A DNA stretch of 29,683 bases from VRUE01 sp045805805 (GTDB lineage Bacteria; Actinomycetota; Thermoleophilia; Solirubrobacterales; 70-9): contig JBJMKO010000093.1 in assembly GCA_045805805.1 (NCBI GenBank), forward strand, positions 1 through 29,683, in the 5' to 3' direction. A program made the translations under genes and the position numbers. The notes beneath the pieces were generated by a model that was not told the DNA's origin, made no database searches, and saw only the letters and a program-made list of their open reading frames with translations. Within the stretch, counting starts at the first letter, position 1. Each line of letters opens with the position of its first letter. Shown piece by piece: positions 7,868 to 17,352 of the stretch.

Positions 7868-9229
7868 GTGAAACAGATCGACCGCAAGCGGATCGCGGCG
7901 CTGACCGAGGCCCAGCAGGAGCGCTTCCGCAACAGCACCGGGCAGTCCGCCAAGACCTTCCAGCGCGCGGTGAAGGTAATGCCGAACGGCGTCCCCTCCT
8001 CGTTCCAGGAGAACGACCCCTGGCCGATCTACATCGAGCGCGGCCAGGGCAGCCGCGTTTGGGATGTCGACGGCAACGAATACACCGACTTCCACAACGG
8101 CTTCGGCGTGATGTGCATCGGCCACGCCAACCCCACCGTCGGCGCCGCGGTCAAGGCTCGGATCGACGAAGGCACCCACTTCGCCGCCCCGACGGACGGC
8201 TCGATCGCCGTCGCCGAGGAGCTGGCGCGCCGCTTCGGCCTGCCCCAGTGGCGCTTCAACAACTCCGGCACCGAGGCGACGATGGACGCCGTCCACCTCG
8301 CCCGCGGCGCCACCGGCCGCGACACGATCCTCAAGATCGAGGGCTCCTACCACGGCCACCACGACACCGTGATGGTCTCCGTCTACCCGCCGCTGGAGGC
8401 CCTCGGCGCTCGCGACGACCCGGTCAGCGTCTCCTACGGCGCCGGCGTGCCGGAGGCGATGACGGCGCTCACCCGCGCCGTCCCCTTCAACGACGCCGAG
8501 GCCCTGCGGAGCGTGCTGGAGAAGATCGGCGAGCAGGTCGCCGGGCTGATCATGGAGCCGGCGATGATGAACATCAACATCATCCCGCCGCGCGAGGGCT
8601 ACCTGGAGCGAGTCCGCGAGCTGACCGCGGAGCACGGCGTGAAGCTGATCTTCGACGAGGTCAAGACCGGCGCGACGATCTCCCCGGGCGGCGCCACCGC
8701 CCGCTTCGGCGTCGTCCCCGACATGATCACCCTGGCCAAGGCGAGCTGCGGTGGCTACCCGGGTGGGGCGATCGGGATGAGCGAGGAGCTGGCGGCGATC
8801 GTCGCCGACGGCACGGTCAAGCAGTACGGCACCTTCAACGGCAACCCGCTGGTGATGGCGGCGGCCGAGGCGACACTGACCGAAGTCCTCACCGACGACG
8901 TCTACACGCGCTTCGAGGCGACCAACCGGCGTTTGCTCGACGGCTGCCGGCAGATCGTCGATTCATACGGCCTCCCCGCCTATACCGAGGGCATGGGAGC
9001 CAAGGGCTGCGTGATCTTCTCGCCGACCCGGATGCACGAGTACCGCGATTACCTCTCCGACGTCGACGACGACCTCTCGACCTTGGCCTGGCTCTACCAC
9101 ATGAACCACGGCATCTTCATGACGCCGGGAGTCGAGGAGGAGTGGACGCTCTCGATCGCCCACAGCGACGAGGACCTGCAGCGCTACCTGGACGCCTTCG
9201 AGTCCTTCGCCCGCGACGTAACCGCATAA
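7868..9229 (+). CDS. Class III PLP-dependent aminotransferase (glutamate-1-semialdehyde aminomutase-like)
   Basis: A 453-residue fold-type I, class III aminotransferase related to glutamate-1-semialdehyde aminomutase and omega-aminotransferases. Visible features are the SGTEATM segment that contacts PLP phosphate, SYHGHHD, the PLP-ring Asp in IFDEVKTG (about 265) and the Schiff-base Lys in LAKASCGGYPGG (about 290). It is too divergent to be called HemL, and there is no heme-biosynthesis context. The GTG start is taken because the family's N-terminus fits and a -10 box sits 6 nt upstream. It lies just after the fatty-acid cluster on the same strand, but hairpin B and its own promoter suggest separate expression. 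The substrate is unknown. Confidence 0.83.
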   Translation: MKQIDRKRIAALTEAQQERFRNSTGQSAKTFQRAVKVMPNGVPSSFQENDPWPIYIERGQGSRVWDVDGNEYTDFHNGFGVMCIGHANPTVGAAVKARIDEGTHFAAPTDGSIAVAEELARRFGLPQWRFNNSGTEATMDAVHLARGATGRDTILKIEGSYHGHHDTVMVSVYPPLEALGARDDPVSVSYGAGVPEAMTALTRAVPFNDAEALRSVLEKIGEQVAGLIMEPAMMNINIIPPREGYLERVRELTAEHGVKLIFDEVKTGATISPGGATARFGVVPDMITLAKASCGGYPGGAIGMSEELAAIVADGTVKQYGTFNGNPLVMAAAEATLTEVLTDDVYTRFEATNRRLLDGCRQIVDSYGLPAYTEGMGAKGCVIFSPTRMHEYRDYLSDVDDDLSTLAWLYHMNHGIFMTPGVEEEWTLSIAHSDEDLQRYLDAFESFARDVTA

Positions 9230-9235
9230 CCGCGT

Positions 9236-9284
9236 GCCGACGGGCCTAAAACCCCACCCGGAGTGGGGTTTTAGGCCCGTCGGC
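9236..9284. terminator. Bidirectional terminator between convergent genes
   Basis: Perfect 22-bp arms (9236-9257 and 9263-9284) flank the loop CCGGA. Each arm carries a run of four A or T within the stem. It lies between the aminotransferase stop at 9229 and the GGDEF-EAL stop at 9292, so it can serve both transcripts. It is unrelated in sequence to the A/B/C hairpin family. Confidence 0.85.
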
Positions 9285-9291
9285 CGAATGT

Positions 9292-10698
9292 TTAGGCGGC
9301 CAGGGCCTCCTCTACGTCGACGGGGCGGCCGAGGTGGTAGCCCTGGGCCATATCCACGCCGAAGTCGCGCAGCATCTGCGCCGTGACGTCGTCCTGGACG
9401 TACTCGGCGATCGTCGCCTTGCCCAGCCCGCGGGCGATCTGGACGATCGCCTGGACGGTCAGCTGGTCGGCGTCGCTGTTGGGCATGTCGCGAATGAACG
9501 AGCCGTCGATCTTGATCAGATCGAAGGGAACCTGCTTCAGATAGTGGAAGGGGCCGAAGCCGGCACCGTAATCGTCGATCGCCACCTGGCAGCCGAACTC
9601 CGTCAGGCGGTCGGCAAAGCCCCCCGCCACCTCGTAATCGTGAACGCGCGCCGTCTCGGTGATCTCAAAGGTGCAGCGAGACGGGTCGGCTTCGCCTTCG
9701 TCGAGGCGGCGTTCGATGAATTCGATCACGGACAGGTCGGAGACCGATGCGCCGGAGAGGTTGACGTGCAGGGAGACCGGGCTTCCCTCGCGCTCGCGGC
9801 GGGCGAGCAGCTCCAGCGCGCGGGCGACGACCCAGCGATCCAGCTCCTGGACCATGCCGGAGCGCTCCGCCACCTCGATGAAGGACGCGGCCGGCAGAAG
9901 CTCCCCGTTGTCCCCGGTCATCCGCAGCAGCAGCTCGTAGCGCTCGATCCCCCCCGAGGCGAGGCTGCGGATCGGCTGGGTGTGGAGACTGAGGCGATCG
10001 TGGGTGAGCGCGTCGCGGATCCGGGCGGTGGTGGTCTGGCGGCGGTCCTGGCGTTGCTGCTCGCGGGGATCCTGGAACAGTGCAATCTGGTTCCGCCCAC
10101 CCTCCTTGGCCCGGTACATCGCCTGGTCGGCGGCAAGCAGGACCGCCTCGGCGGCGACCTCGCGCTCGCCGCCGAACATCGTGATCCCGACGCTGATCGT
10201 CGCGCTCTCGGCGTCGGCCACGGCCACCGCGCTCTCGGCGACCTGGGCGCGCAGGTCCTCGCCCAGCTGCAGAGCTCCCGCGGTGTCGGTCTGCGGTATC
10301 AACACGGCGAACTCGTCGCCGGAGAGCCGGGCGACGATGTCGGTGGCGCGCACCCGCTCGCGCATGATCGCGGCGATCAGGCGAATCAGGTTGTCCCCGG
10401 CATGGTGGCCGTGCGCGTCGTTAACGCCCTTGAGGCCATCGATGTCGATGATCATCACCGCGCCCTGACCGCCGTAGCGGGCGCTGAAGGAGACGTACTG
10501 GTCCAGCTCGGCCCGGAAACGGCGGCGGTCGAGCAGCCCGGTGAGGGGGTCGTGATCGGCGATGTAGCGAAGCTGCGCCTCGGTCTTCTCTGCCTGCGCG
10601 AGAGCCTCGGAGACGACCTTGCGATCCTCTGGATCGAGTTTGGCCAGCACCGACTCGATCGCCGGATTGCTCTGGGTTGGGAGCTCCTCTTTGGTCAC
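9292..10698 (-). CDS. GGDEF-EAL domain protein (cyclic di-GMP metabolism)
   Basis: A 468-residue cytosolic protein with no membrane segment. A short helical N-terminus (1-45) leads into a GGDEF domain (about 46-205, signature SGDEF at 126-130) and then an EAL phosphodiesterase domain (about 225-465). The EAL signature reads ELLLRM; the catalytic Glu and later acidic residues (EITET, AIDDYGAG) are kept, but the usual final EYVE reads EYVQ. It could synthesise, degrade or only sense cyclic di-GMP; the SG variant of GG is often active, so cyclase activity is plausible. It starts at a GTG with no Shine-Dalgarno and with TACTGT 6 nt upstream, suggesting a leaderless mRNA. It is divergent from the YyaL-type gene. 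Confidence 0.93.
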   Translation of the reverse strand: MTKEELPTQSNPAIESVLAKLDPEDRKVVSEALAQAEKTEAQLRYIADHDPLTGLLDRRRFRAELDQYVSFSARYGGQGAVMIIDIDGLKGVNDAHGHHAGDNLIRLIAAIMRERVRATDIVARLSGDEFAVLIPQTDTAGALQLGEDLRAQVAESAVAVADAESATISVGITMFGGEREVAAEAVLLAADQAMYRAKEGGRNQIALFQDPREQQRQDRRQTTTARIRDALTHDRLSLHTQPIRSLASGGIERYELLLRMTGDNGELLPAASFIEVAERSGMVQELDRWVVARALELLARREREGSPVSLHVNLSGASVSDLSVIEFIERRLDEGEADPSRCTFEITETARVHDYEVAGGFADRLTEFGCQVAIDDYGAGFGPFHYLKQVPFDLIKIDGSFIRDMPNSDADQLTVQAIVQIARGLGKATIAEYVQDDVTAQMLRDFGVDMAQGYHLGRPVDVEEALAA

Positions 10699-10704
10699 TT
10701 AATG

Positions 10705-10710
10705 ACAGTA
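10705..10710 (-). promoter_or_regulatory. -10 box for the GGDEF-EAL gene (leaderless)
   Basis: Read on the minus strand, TACTGT is followed by 6 nt and the GTG start. No Shine-Dalgarno is present. Confidence 0.5.
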
Positions 10711-10817
10711 GAACTTTCGGCGACCGAACGGATCGGAGCCCACGCATGAGCATTGAGAATACGTCCAAGTATCGGCTACCCCCTGCCACCAATAGTGGGC
10801 GTCCAACGGTCCAGGGG

Positions 10818-10823
10818 TAGTGT
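10818..10823 (+). promoter_or_regulatory. -10 box for the YyaL-type gene (leaderless)
   Basis: TAGTGT is followed by 6 nt and the ATG at 10830. No ribosome binding site lies between them, so the mRNA probably begins at the start codon. Confidence 0.5.
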
Positions 10824-10829
10824 CAGACC

Positions 10830-12839
<2,010 letters not shown>

Positions 12840-12848
12840 CGCCGGCAA

Positions 12849-12965
12849 GGGAGGGAGGGTGTCCTCTCCTGGGCGCGGCGTCCTGTTTTTCGCCCTAACC
12901 CCTCTGGGCAGCGCCAATCCCTGCGGCGAAAAACCCAGCACCCACGAGAGGACACCCTCCCTCCC
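12849..12965. terminator. Large two-level hairpin between convergent genes
   Basis: Outer arms 12849-12868 and 12946-12965 are perfect 20-bp complements. A second pair of 10-bp arms (12885-12894, GTTTTTCGCC; 12925-12934, GGCGAAAAAC) lies within. The T5/A5 tracts could support termination in either direction for the YyaL-type gene (+) and glnA (-). The build (long GC-rich outer stem, inner stem with a T/A tract) recalls elements A-C, but the sequence is different. Confidence 0.8.
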
Positions 12966-12978
12966 CCAACCCACCCGC

Positions 12979-14331
12979 TCAGAGAACCGGCAAAAACTGC
13001 TCGATCTCGAACGGCGTCACCTGCACCCGGTAGTCGTCCCACTCCTGCCGCTTGATCTCGACGAAGCGGCGGAACGTGTGCTCGCCCAGCGTCCGCAGCA
13101 CCAGCTCGGAGTCGGCAGCCACCTCGATCGCCTCGCCGAGCGTCGCCGGCAGCTGCTCGATTCCCTGATGGGAGAGCTCCTCCGGCGAGAGGTGGTAGAG
13201 GTTCTGCTCCATCGGCTCGGGCAGCTCGTAGCCCTTCTCGATCCCTTCCAGCCCGGCCTGCAGCATGCCGGCGAAGCAGAGGTAGGGGTTGCAGGCGGGA
13301 TCGGGACAGCGCAGCTCGGCCCGGGTCGCCCCCTCCTTGCCGGGGTGGTAGAGCGGCACCCGGATCAGAGCCGAGCGGTTGCGGCGGGACCAGGCGAGGT
13401 AGACCGGCGCCTCGTAGCCGGGTACCAGCCGCTTGTAGGAGTTGACCCACTGGGCGAAGAGCGGTGAGATCTCACGCGCGTGCTTGAGCTGGCCGGCGAT
13501 GAAGGCCTTCGCCGTGGGCGAGAGGAAGTACTGGTCGTCGGGGTCGAAGAAGGCGTTCTTGCCGTCCTTGGTCAGCGACTGGTGGACGTGCATCCCGGAG
13601 CCGTTCTCGCCGAACAGCGGCTTCGGCATGAAGGTCGCGTGCCAGCCGTACTTCATCGCGTACTCCTTGACGACGATGCGGTAGGTCATGCAGTCGTCGG
13701 CCATCGAGAGCGCGTCCTTGTAGCGCATGTCGACCTCGTGCTGGGAGGGGCCGACCTCGTGGTGGGTGTACTCGACGTGGATGCCCATCTTCTCCAAGGC
13801 CAGGACGGTGTCGCGGCGCACGTCGGAGCCGGCGTCGAGCGTGGTCAGGTCGAAGTAGCCGCCTTCATCCAGAACCTCGGGCACGCCGCCCTGCGGCTTG
13901 GCAGAGCGGAAGTAAAAGAACTCGAGCTCGGGGCCGATGTTGAAAGCGTCGTAACCCATCTCCTCGGCCCGTTTCAGAGCGCGCTTCATGATCCAGCGCG
14001 GGTCGCCCTCGTAGGGATCGCCGCCGGGCACCTGGACGTCGCAGAACATCCGGGCCACGGCGTTCTCCCCCTCCGGGCGCCAGGGGATCAGGGCGAAGGT
14101 CGAGGGATCGGGCATCGCGATCATGTCCGACTCCTCGATCGGATTGAAACCGGTGATCGAGGAGCCGTCGAAGCCCATGCCCCCGTCGAAGGCGTCCTCG
14201 AGCTCGGCGGCGTTGATCGAGAAGCTCTTCAGCTGCCCAAGCACATCGGTGAACCAGAGTCGGACGAAGCGGACGTCGTTTTCCTTGACGATCTGGGCAA
14301 CGTCAGCGGCACTCTTCGGTTGGTCTGCCAT
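12979..14331 (-). CDS. glnA: Glutamine synthetase, type I (alpha-like)
   Basis: A 450-residue glutamine synthetase that makes glutamine from glutamate, ammonia and ATP in the cytosol as a dodecamer. Conserved elements are all visible: FDGSSITGF near the N-terminus, the metal-binding NIGPELEFFYF and HHEVGPSQHEVDMRY, the ATP/glutamate loop GENGSGMHVHQSL, and NRSALIRVP. The ATG at 14331 is preceded by AGGAG about 9 nt upstream and gives the normal GSI-alpha length; the open frame further upstream is untranslated leader. The segment around NLYHLSPEELSHQGIEQLP resembles GSI-alpha rather than the adenylylated GSI-beta loop, so regulation by feedback or partner proteins is more likely than by adenylylation. 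Confidence 0.95.
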   Translation of the reverse strand: MADQPKSAADVAQIVKENDVRFVRLWFTDVLGQLKSFSINAAELEDAFDGGMGFDGSSITGFNPIEESDMIAMPDPSTFALIPWRPEGENAVARMFCDVQVPGGDPYEGDPRWIMKRALKRAEEMGYDAFNIGPELEFFYFRSAKPQGGVPEVLDEGGYFDLTTLDAGSDVRRDTVLALEKMGIHVEYTHHEVGPSQHEVDMRYKDALSMADDCMTYRIVVKEYAMKYGWHATFMPKPLFGENGSGMHVHQSLTKDGKNAFFDPDDQYFLSPTAKAFIAGQLKHAREISPLFAQWVNSYKRLVPGYEAPVYLAWSRRNRSALIRVPLYHPGKEGATRAELRCPDPACNPYLCFAGMLQAGLEGIEKGYELPEPMEQNLYHLSPEELSHQGIEQLPATLGEAIEVAADSELVLRTLGEHTFRRFVEIKRQEWDDYRVQVTPFEIEQFLPVL

Positions 14332-14408
14332 TCCTTGTCTCCTGGGCTCGCGCTTGTCCCGCTCGGGAGGCGCAACGATAGGCGAAGTGAACCGCTCGGG
14401 TTGAGGTC

Positions 14409-14420
14409 CCCGTATACGGG
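14409..14420. promoter_or_regulatory. 12-bp perfect palindrome in the glnA leader
   Basis: CCCGTATACGGG lies about 78 nt upstream of the glnA start codon. It is a plausible operator or part of the promoter, but no regulator is known from this window. Confidence 0.3.
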
Positions 14421-14467
14421 TAGAGAGGCGATGCCCCGACGCAGGGGCCCAGGAAGCGGAGGCCGCC

Positions 14468-14496
14468 TTGCACAGCAATCCAAAACCAGGTATAAC
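14468..14496 (+). promoter_or_regulatory. Sigma70-type promoter of the CMD-family gene
   Basis: TTGCAC (14468-14473) and TATAAC (14491-14496) are separated by exactly 17 nt. Transcription would begin near 14503, giving an ~85-nt leader that is unusually A-rich for this genome. Confidence 0.65.
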
Positions 14497-14511
14497 TTAC
14501 TGGACGTAAGT
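14495..14511. promoter_or_regulatory. Probable repressor operator overlapping -10/+1
   Basis: ACTTAC at 14495-14500 and GTAAGT at 14506-14511 are inverted around TGGAC. The site covers the end of the -10 box and the predicted start point, the classic place for a TetR-like repressor. No TetR gene is present in the window. Confidence 0.5.
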
Positions 14512-14587
14512 AAATGGCTAAAAGTAAAGTAAAGCCCATCTAAAGGCTCTGTAAAGCGGAATTCCCCTGAATTAGAGCCGGAGGCGG

Positions 14588-15160
14588 ATGCAAGTGACAG
14601 TCAAAACAGACGTGAGCAGATTCCAGATCCACGACGAGTTGACCGCGCCTGAAGAGAGCGCGCCGCTGATCAAAACGATTCAGGCCACCGGCGGTGCCGT
14701 GACCAAGTTCGTAGGCGTGCTCGCCGGTGCCCCCGCCGTGCTGCGCGCCTACACCCGGATGCGCTCAGAGCTTCGCGGCGGCGTCCTGCCGCGGGCGACT
14801 CGCCAGCGGATCGCCCTGGCGGTCGCCGAGTACCGCGAGGACAACTACAGCATCGCCCAGCACGCAAAGACCGCGCGCAGCGCGGGCCTCGGCCTCGACG
14901 AGGTCTCGCGGGCCCGCAGCTTCACCTCGTCCGACCCCAAGGAGGCGGCGCTGCTCGAGTACCTGCACGGGGCGCTCGAGGCCAACGGCCACCCCCCTCT
15001 CCACCTCCACGAGGAGGCACGCGAGATCGGCTGGACCGACGAGGAGTTGCTCGAGGCTGTAGCTCACCTGGCTCTGAACGAGTTCCAGAGCCTCATTGCC
15101 GGTGCGGCTGAGCTCCCCAAAGACCAGAGCGGTCCGCGGGTTCTTCCTTCTGTTGCCTAG
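14588..15160 (+). CDS. AhpD/carboxymuconolactone-decarboxylase family protein lacking redox cysteines
   Basis: A 190-residue all-helical CMD/AhpD-like protein. The core matches the family around residues 50-120, but the segment that normally reads CxxC-x3-H is EDNYSIAQH: His92 is present while the two cysteine positions are Asp85 and Ser88. Peroxidase activity of the AhpD type therefore looks unlikely. GGAGG at 14580-14584 is only 3 nt from the ATG at 14588; an in-frame GTG at 14594 would have a better 9-nt spacing, so the protein may start MTVKTDV. It has its own strong promoter with an overlapping operator and is divergent from glnA. Its function is unknown. Confidence 0.8.
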   Translation: MQVTVKTDVSRFQIHDELTAPEESAPLIKTIQATGGAVTKFVGVLAGAPAVLRAYTRMRSELRGGVLPRATRQRIALAVAEYREDNYSIAQHAKTARSAGLGLDEVSRARSFTSSDPKEAALLEYLHGALEANGHPPLHLHEEAREIGWTDEELLEAVAHLALNEFQSLIAGAAELPKDQSGPRVLPSVA

Positions 15161-15166
15161 CGCTGG

Positions 15167-15196
15167 GCGGAGGGGACGGGCGCCCGTCCCCTCCGC
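15167..15196. terminator. Perfect 30-nt palindrome after the CMD-family gene
   Basis: Two 15-nt arms (15167-15181 and 15182-15196) are exact reverse complements with no spacer. Flanking CTGTTG and CAACAG can extend the pairing. It starts 7 nt after the stop codon and probably ends the transcript, although there is no T-run. Confidence 0.6.
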
Positions 15197-15235
15197 GACG
15201 CCAACAGCAGGAAGATAGGTGCAGATGGAGCTTGT

Positions 15236-15311
15236 GGAGGGCCGGTGCCCTCTCCCAAAACACTCAAGCGCGGCCCCTGCCGCGCGTTTTGGGAGAGGGC
15301 ACCGGCCCTCC
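15236..15311. repeat. Nested hairpin element C
   Basis: Outer arms 15236-15261 and 15286-15311 are perfectly complementary over 26 bp. Inside are the unpaired ACTCAA and a 7-bp hairpin GCGCGGC-CCCT-GCCGCGC (15268-15285). It has the same orientation and plan as element B. It lies between convergent genes, 8 nt from the end of the minus-strand gene at 15319. Confidence 0.95.
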
Positions 15312-15318
15312 CCCACCG

Positions 15319-16047
15319 CTAGTCCTCGACGACGGTGACCGTGTAGAGGAGGCGAGCCGTGGAGTAGCGGCAGCCGTAGGTGGCGCGCTTGCCGATCTTT
15401 TGCTGCGGTTCTCCTTGGCGGACGTCAGTTGAGTTGACGCACTTGCCTGGTTCGCGGCTGGCTCGCCAAGCGTTATCTGAGGGCAAGCCCTGGGCGAAGG
15501 CCGGGGCCCAGGTCGGCACGGTGAGGCCGATGATGTCGTTCTTCTGGACCTTGAGCGAGGCGCCGAAGCGGACTGTCTGGCCAAGGTATGGGCTGAGCAC
15601 GTGAATCGAGCCCTGGGCGCGCAGGTTGTAGCGGGGCGGGTTGGTGCCGGGGACGCGGCGCAGGATCGCCAGGCGCGCCTCGGGGGGCGTGCCGAAGAAG
15701 CCGTTGAAGAAGGAGCGCTGGCTGCTGGTCGGTTGGGAGAGCGTCAGGGTCCAGGACTTGATCTTGCCGCTCTTGCGGACGAGGAAAGGAAGCGATCCCT
15801 GGCTGGTGCTGACCTGGAACCCGGTGACGCTGCCGATCGCCTGGCACGGCGACTCGGGACAGGACGGGTCCGGCATCGTCGCGGTATTGCCGAGGACCAC
15901 CGTTGTTTTTGACGTGGTCGCGGCTCCGGCGCTCGCCCCCAACGCAACGAAGAGCGCGAGGCAGCCCGCCAGCCCGATGACCAGCGCCAGGCGGCCGCGA
16001 CCTCCAGCCGAACCGGCGTTGACAACTGCTTGCGAAGACCTCGACAT
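15319..16047 (-). CDS. Secreted or membrane-anchored hypothetical protein
   Basis: I do not recognise this 242-residue protein. It has an N-terminal hydrophobic segment at about 20-40 followed by GASAGAATT, consistent with a Sec signal peptide or a single membrane anchor. The rest is a beta-rich, Ser/Thr/Pro-containing domain with several cysteines (PDPSCPESPC near 60, GKCVNS and YGCRYS near the C-terminus) that could form disulfides outside the cell. GAGAGGAG lies just before the ATG at 16047, supporting this start. It is 80 nt downstream of the RlpA-like gene on the same strand, and both appear to be exported. Confidence 0.75.
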   Translation of the reverse strand: MSRSSQAVVNAGSAGGRGRLALVIGLAGCLALFVALGASAGAATTSKTTVVLGNTATMPDPSCPESPCQAIGSVTGFQVSTSQGSLPFLVRKSGKIKSWTLTLSQPTSSQRSFFNGFFGTPPEARLAILRRVPGTNPPRYNLRAQGSIHVLSPYLGQTVRFGASLKVQKNDIIGLTVPTWAPAFAQGLPSDNAWRASREPGKCVNSTDVRQGEPQQKIGKRATYGCRYSTARLLYTVTVVED

Positions 16048-16127
16048 GCCCGTGCTCCTCTCGTTGGAAATCCTGCCCTTGCGGGCAGATTAACGATCAG
16101 AGCGGCAAATCCTGCTTCGCGCGCACT

Positions 16128-16634
16128 CTAATTGGCAGGCAGAGCGACCGCGTAGTGCACCTGGCCGACCCCTTCGAAGCCGAGGGCGCGGCGGGCGCCG
16201 TTGGTGAGGTCGAAGGCGTTGCCATGGGTATAGGGGCCGCGGTCGATCACGCGCGTGACCAGGGAGTGGCCGTGGTAGACGAACTTGATCGTCGTCCCAC
16301 AGGGCAGCGTGCGATGGGCGACGCCCACGGTCCCCGGTTGCAGGGTCTCCCCACAGGCGGTGTGGTTGCCGTAGAGGCCGGGTCCGTACCAAGTAGCCCC
16401 CGCCGAGCGCATCGGGGTGCTGAACACCGTGCTCTGCCCGGCGCTCGCGGTCGATTCGGAAGAACCGGTGCCGACGCCGCCGGTTCCAGCCTGGGCTGGG
16501 ACCGCACCGAGGACCAGCGAGGCGAGGACGGCTATAGCCGGCGCCATGCGCATGCGCCTGCCGCGACGCCTGCCGGCCGCGCGCGCTCGCCCTGAGTGAT
16601 CTTTCCGCCCGTAGCGGTTTCCGTCTGCCTTCAT
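16128..16634 (-). CDS. RlpA-like double-psi beta-barrel secreted protein
   Basis: A 168-residue exported protein. A very basic n-region and a hydrophobic core (about 29-48) end in PAQA-G, a good signal-peptidase site after residue 49. The C-terminal half is an RlpA-type double-psi beta-barrel, with ATWYGPGLYGNHTACGE, TLPCGT and VIDRGPYTHGNAFDLTNGA matching the conserved Tyr/Gly, Glu and DRGP segments. RlpA proteins act on or bind peptidoglycan. A c-di-AMP riboswitch ends only about 6 nt upstream of the ATG at 16634, so translation or transcription is probably tied to c-di-AMP, as for resuscitation and cell-wall genes of other actinobacteria. An alternative start is the Met at residue 28. Confidence 0.85.
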   Translation of the reverse strand: MKADGNRYGRKDHSGRARAAGRRRGRRMRMAPAIAVLASLVLGAVPAQAGTGGVGTGSSESTASAGQSTVFSTPMRSAGATWYGPGLYGNHTACGETLQPGTVGVAHRTLPCGTTIKFVYHGHSLVTRVIDRGPYTHGNAFDLTNGARRALGFEGVGQVHYAVALPAN

Positions 16635-16639
16635 TGCTC

Positions 16640-16778
16640 TTTGCGACGCTTACGGGGTTAGCTGACGGGCTCGCGCTGAAAGAGCTGCGCTACGTGGCAG
16701 ATGCCGACGATTCGCCCCAACTTTTGGGTCCCCCGCTCCCCGCGGTATGTAGGCGGGGATTCAGCGGAAGTTGGCGGC
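16640..16778 (-). ncRNA. c-di-AMP riboswitch (ydaO-yuaA class)
   Basis: On the minus strand the segment contains the class hallmarks in order: GGGGGACCCAAAAGTTGGGG, then CGAATC, and near the 3' edge GTCAGCTAACCCCGTAAGCG. A GCGGGG/CCCCGC-type helix precedes the first motif. The 3' edge lies next to the RlpA-like start codon, the expected target. Boundaries are approximate. Recognition is by motif, without a covariance-model search. Confidence 0.88.
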
Positions 16779-16820
16779 AGGTTAGCAAACGCTAAGACAT
16801 GAAAACGTGAAGAGGTTGAG

Positions 16821-16844
16821 AAAGGCCCCCTTTCGGGGGCCTTT
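16821..16844 (-). terminator. Terminator of RNase P RNA
   Basis: A perfect 10-bp stem (AAAGGCCCCC / GGGGGCCTTT) with the four-base loop TTTC (+ strand) lies immediately beyond the 3' end of the RNase P RNA. On the minus strand the stem ends in TTT followed by CTC. Confidence 0.75.
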
Positions 16845-16849
16845 CCGTT

Positions 16850-17216
16850 AGCGGGCCTATAAGCCGGATCCTGTCGTGAACGACCATCTGTCTCCCGGAG
16901 CCTGAGCCCCGGGGGGCCGCCGAAGCGGCCCTGCGGCCTACCTGGACCTCGCCGGGCAGGGTCGACGGTCCTGCTTGGCCTTGCACCGGGCGGGGTTTGC
17001 CTGGCCGCCGCGTCACCGCGACGCCGGTGCGCTCTTACCGCACCATTTCACCGTTGCCTGTACGCGACTCACGTGTGGCCGCGCCATCGGCTGTGTATTT
17101 CTGTGGCACTGTCCCGCGGGTTTCCCCGGGTGGGCGTTACCCACCGCCTCGCCCTTCGGTGTCCGGACTTTCCTCGAGGGGTTTTCTCTCCCCCCGCGGT
17201 CGCTCGGCCCGCCTGC
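16850..17216 (-). ncRNA. rnpB: RNase P RNA component, bacterial type A
   Basis: Read on the minus strand the sequence has the conserved core of bacterial RNase P RNA: GAGGAAAGTCCGGAC near the 5' end, ACAGAAATACA, GGTAAGAGCGCACC and, at the 3' end, GACAGGATCCGGCTTATAG. The 5' GGCGGGCC pairs with the 3' GGCCCGC to close helix P1. This catalytic RNA trims tRNA 5' leaders. A TACCAT -10-like box at 17219-17224 (minus strand) would start transcription near 17212, matching the P1 edge. The ends are accurate to a few nucleotides. Confidence 0.96.
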
Positions 17217-17336
17217 CGATGGTAGCGCGGAGCTCGCCCTCCCTCGCTTGCGCTCGTTGAAGGATTGTGCGCGCCCAGCGACCAAAATCCCGGCGCAAGC
17301 AACGGCGCTACAAGAAGCTGATCAAATTGGGCGCCT

Positions 17337-17351
17337 GGCCCGAGTAGGGCC
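17337..17351 (-). terminator. Weak hairpin after lexA
   Basis: GGCCC and GGGCC pair around a 5-nt loop two bases beyond the lexA stop codon. No T-run follows, so this is only a weak candidate. The rest of 17217-17352 holds no gene; it contains the upstream region of rnpB. Confidence 0.35.
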
Positions 17352-17352
17352 G

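Noticed and set aside
7868..9229. Calling the aminotransferase HemL
   Set aside because: The class III fold is clear, but the sequence diverges from HemL and no heme genes are nearby, so the specific name is not supported.
9334..10749. 471-codon plus-strand frame opposite the GGDEF-EAL gene
   Set aside because: The minus strand shows clear SGDEF and EAL-domain motifs; the plus translation has none.
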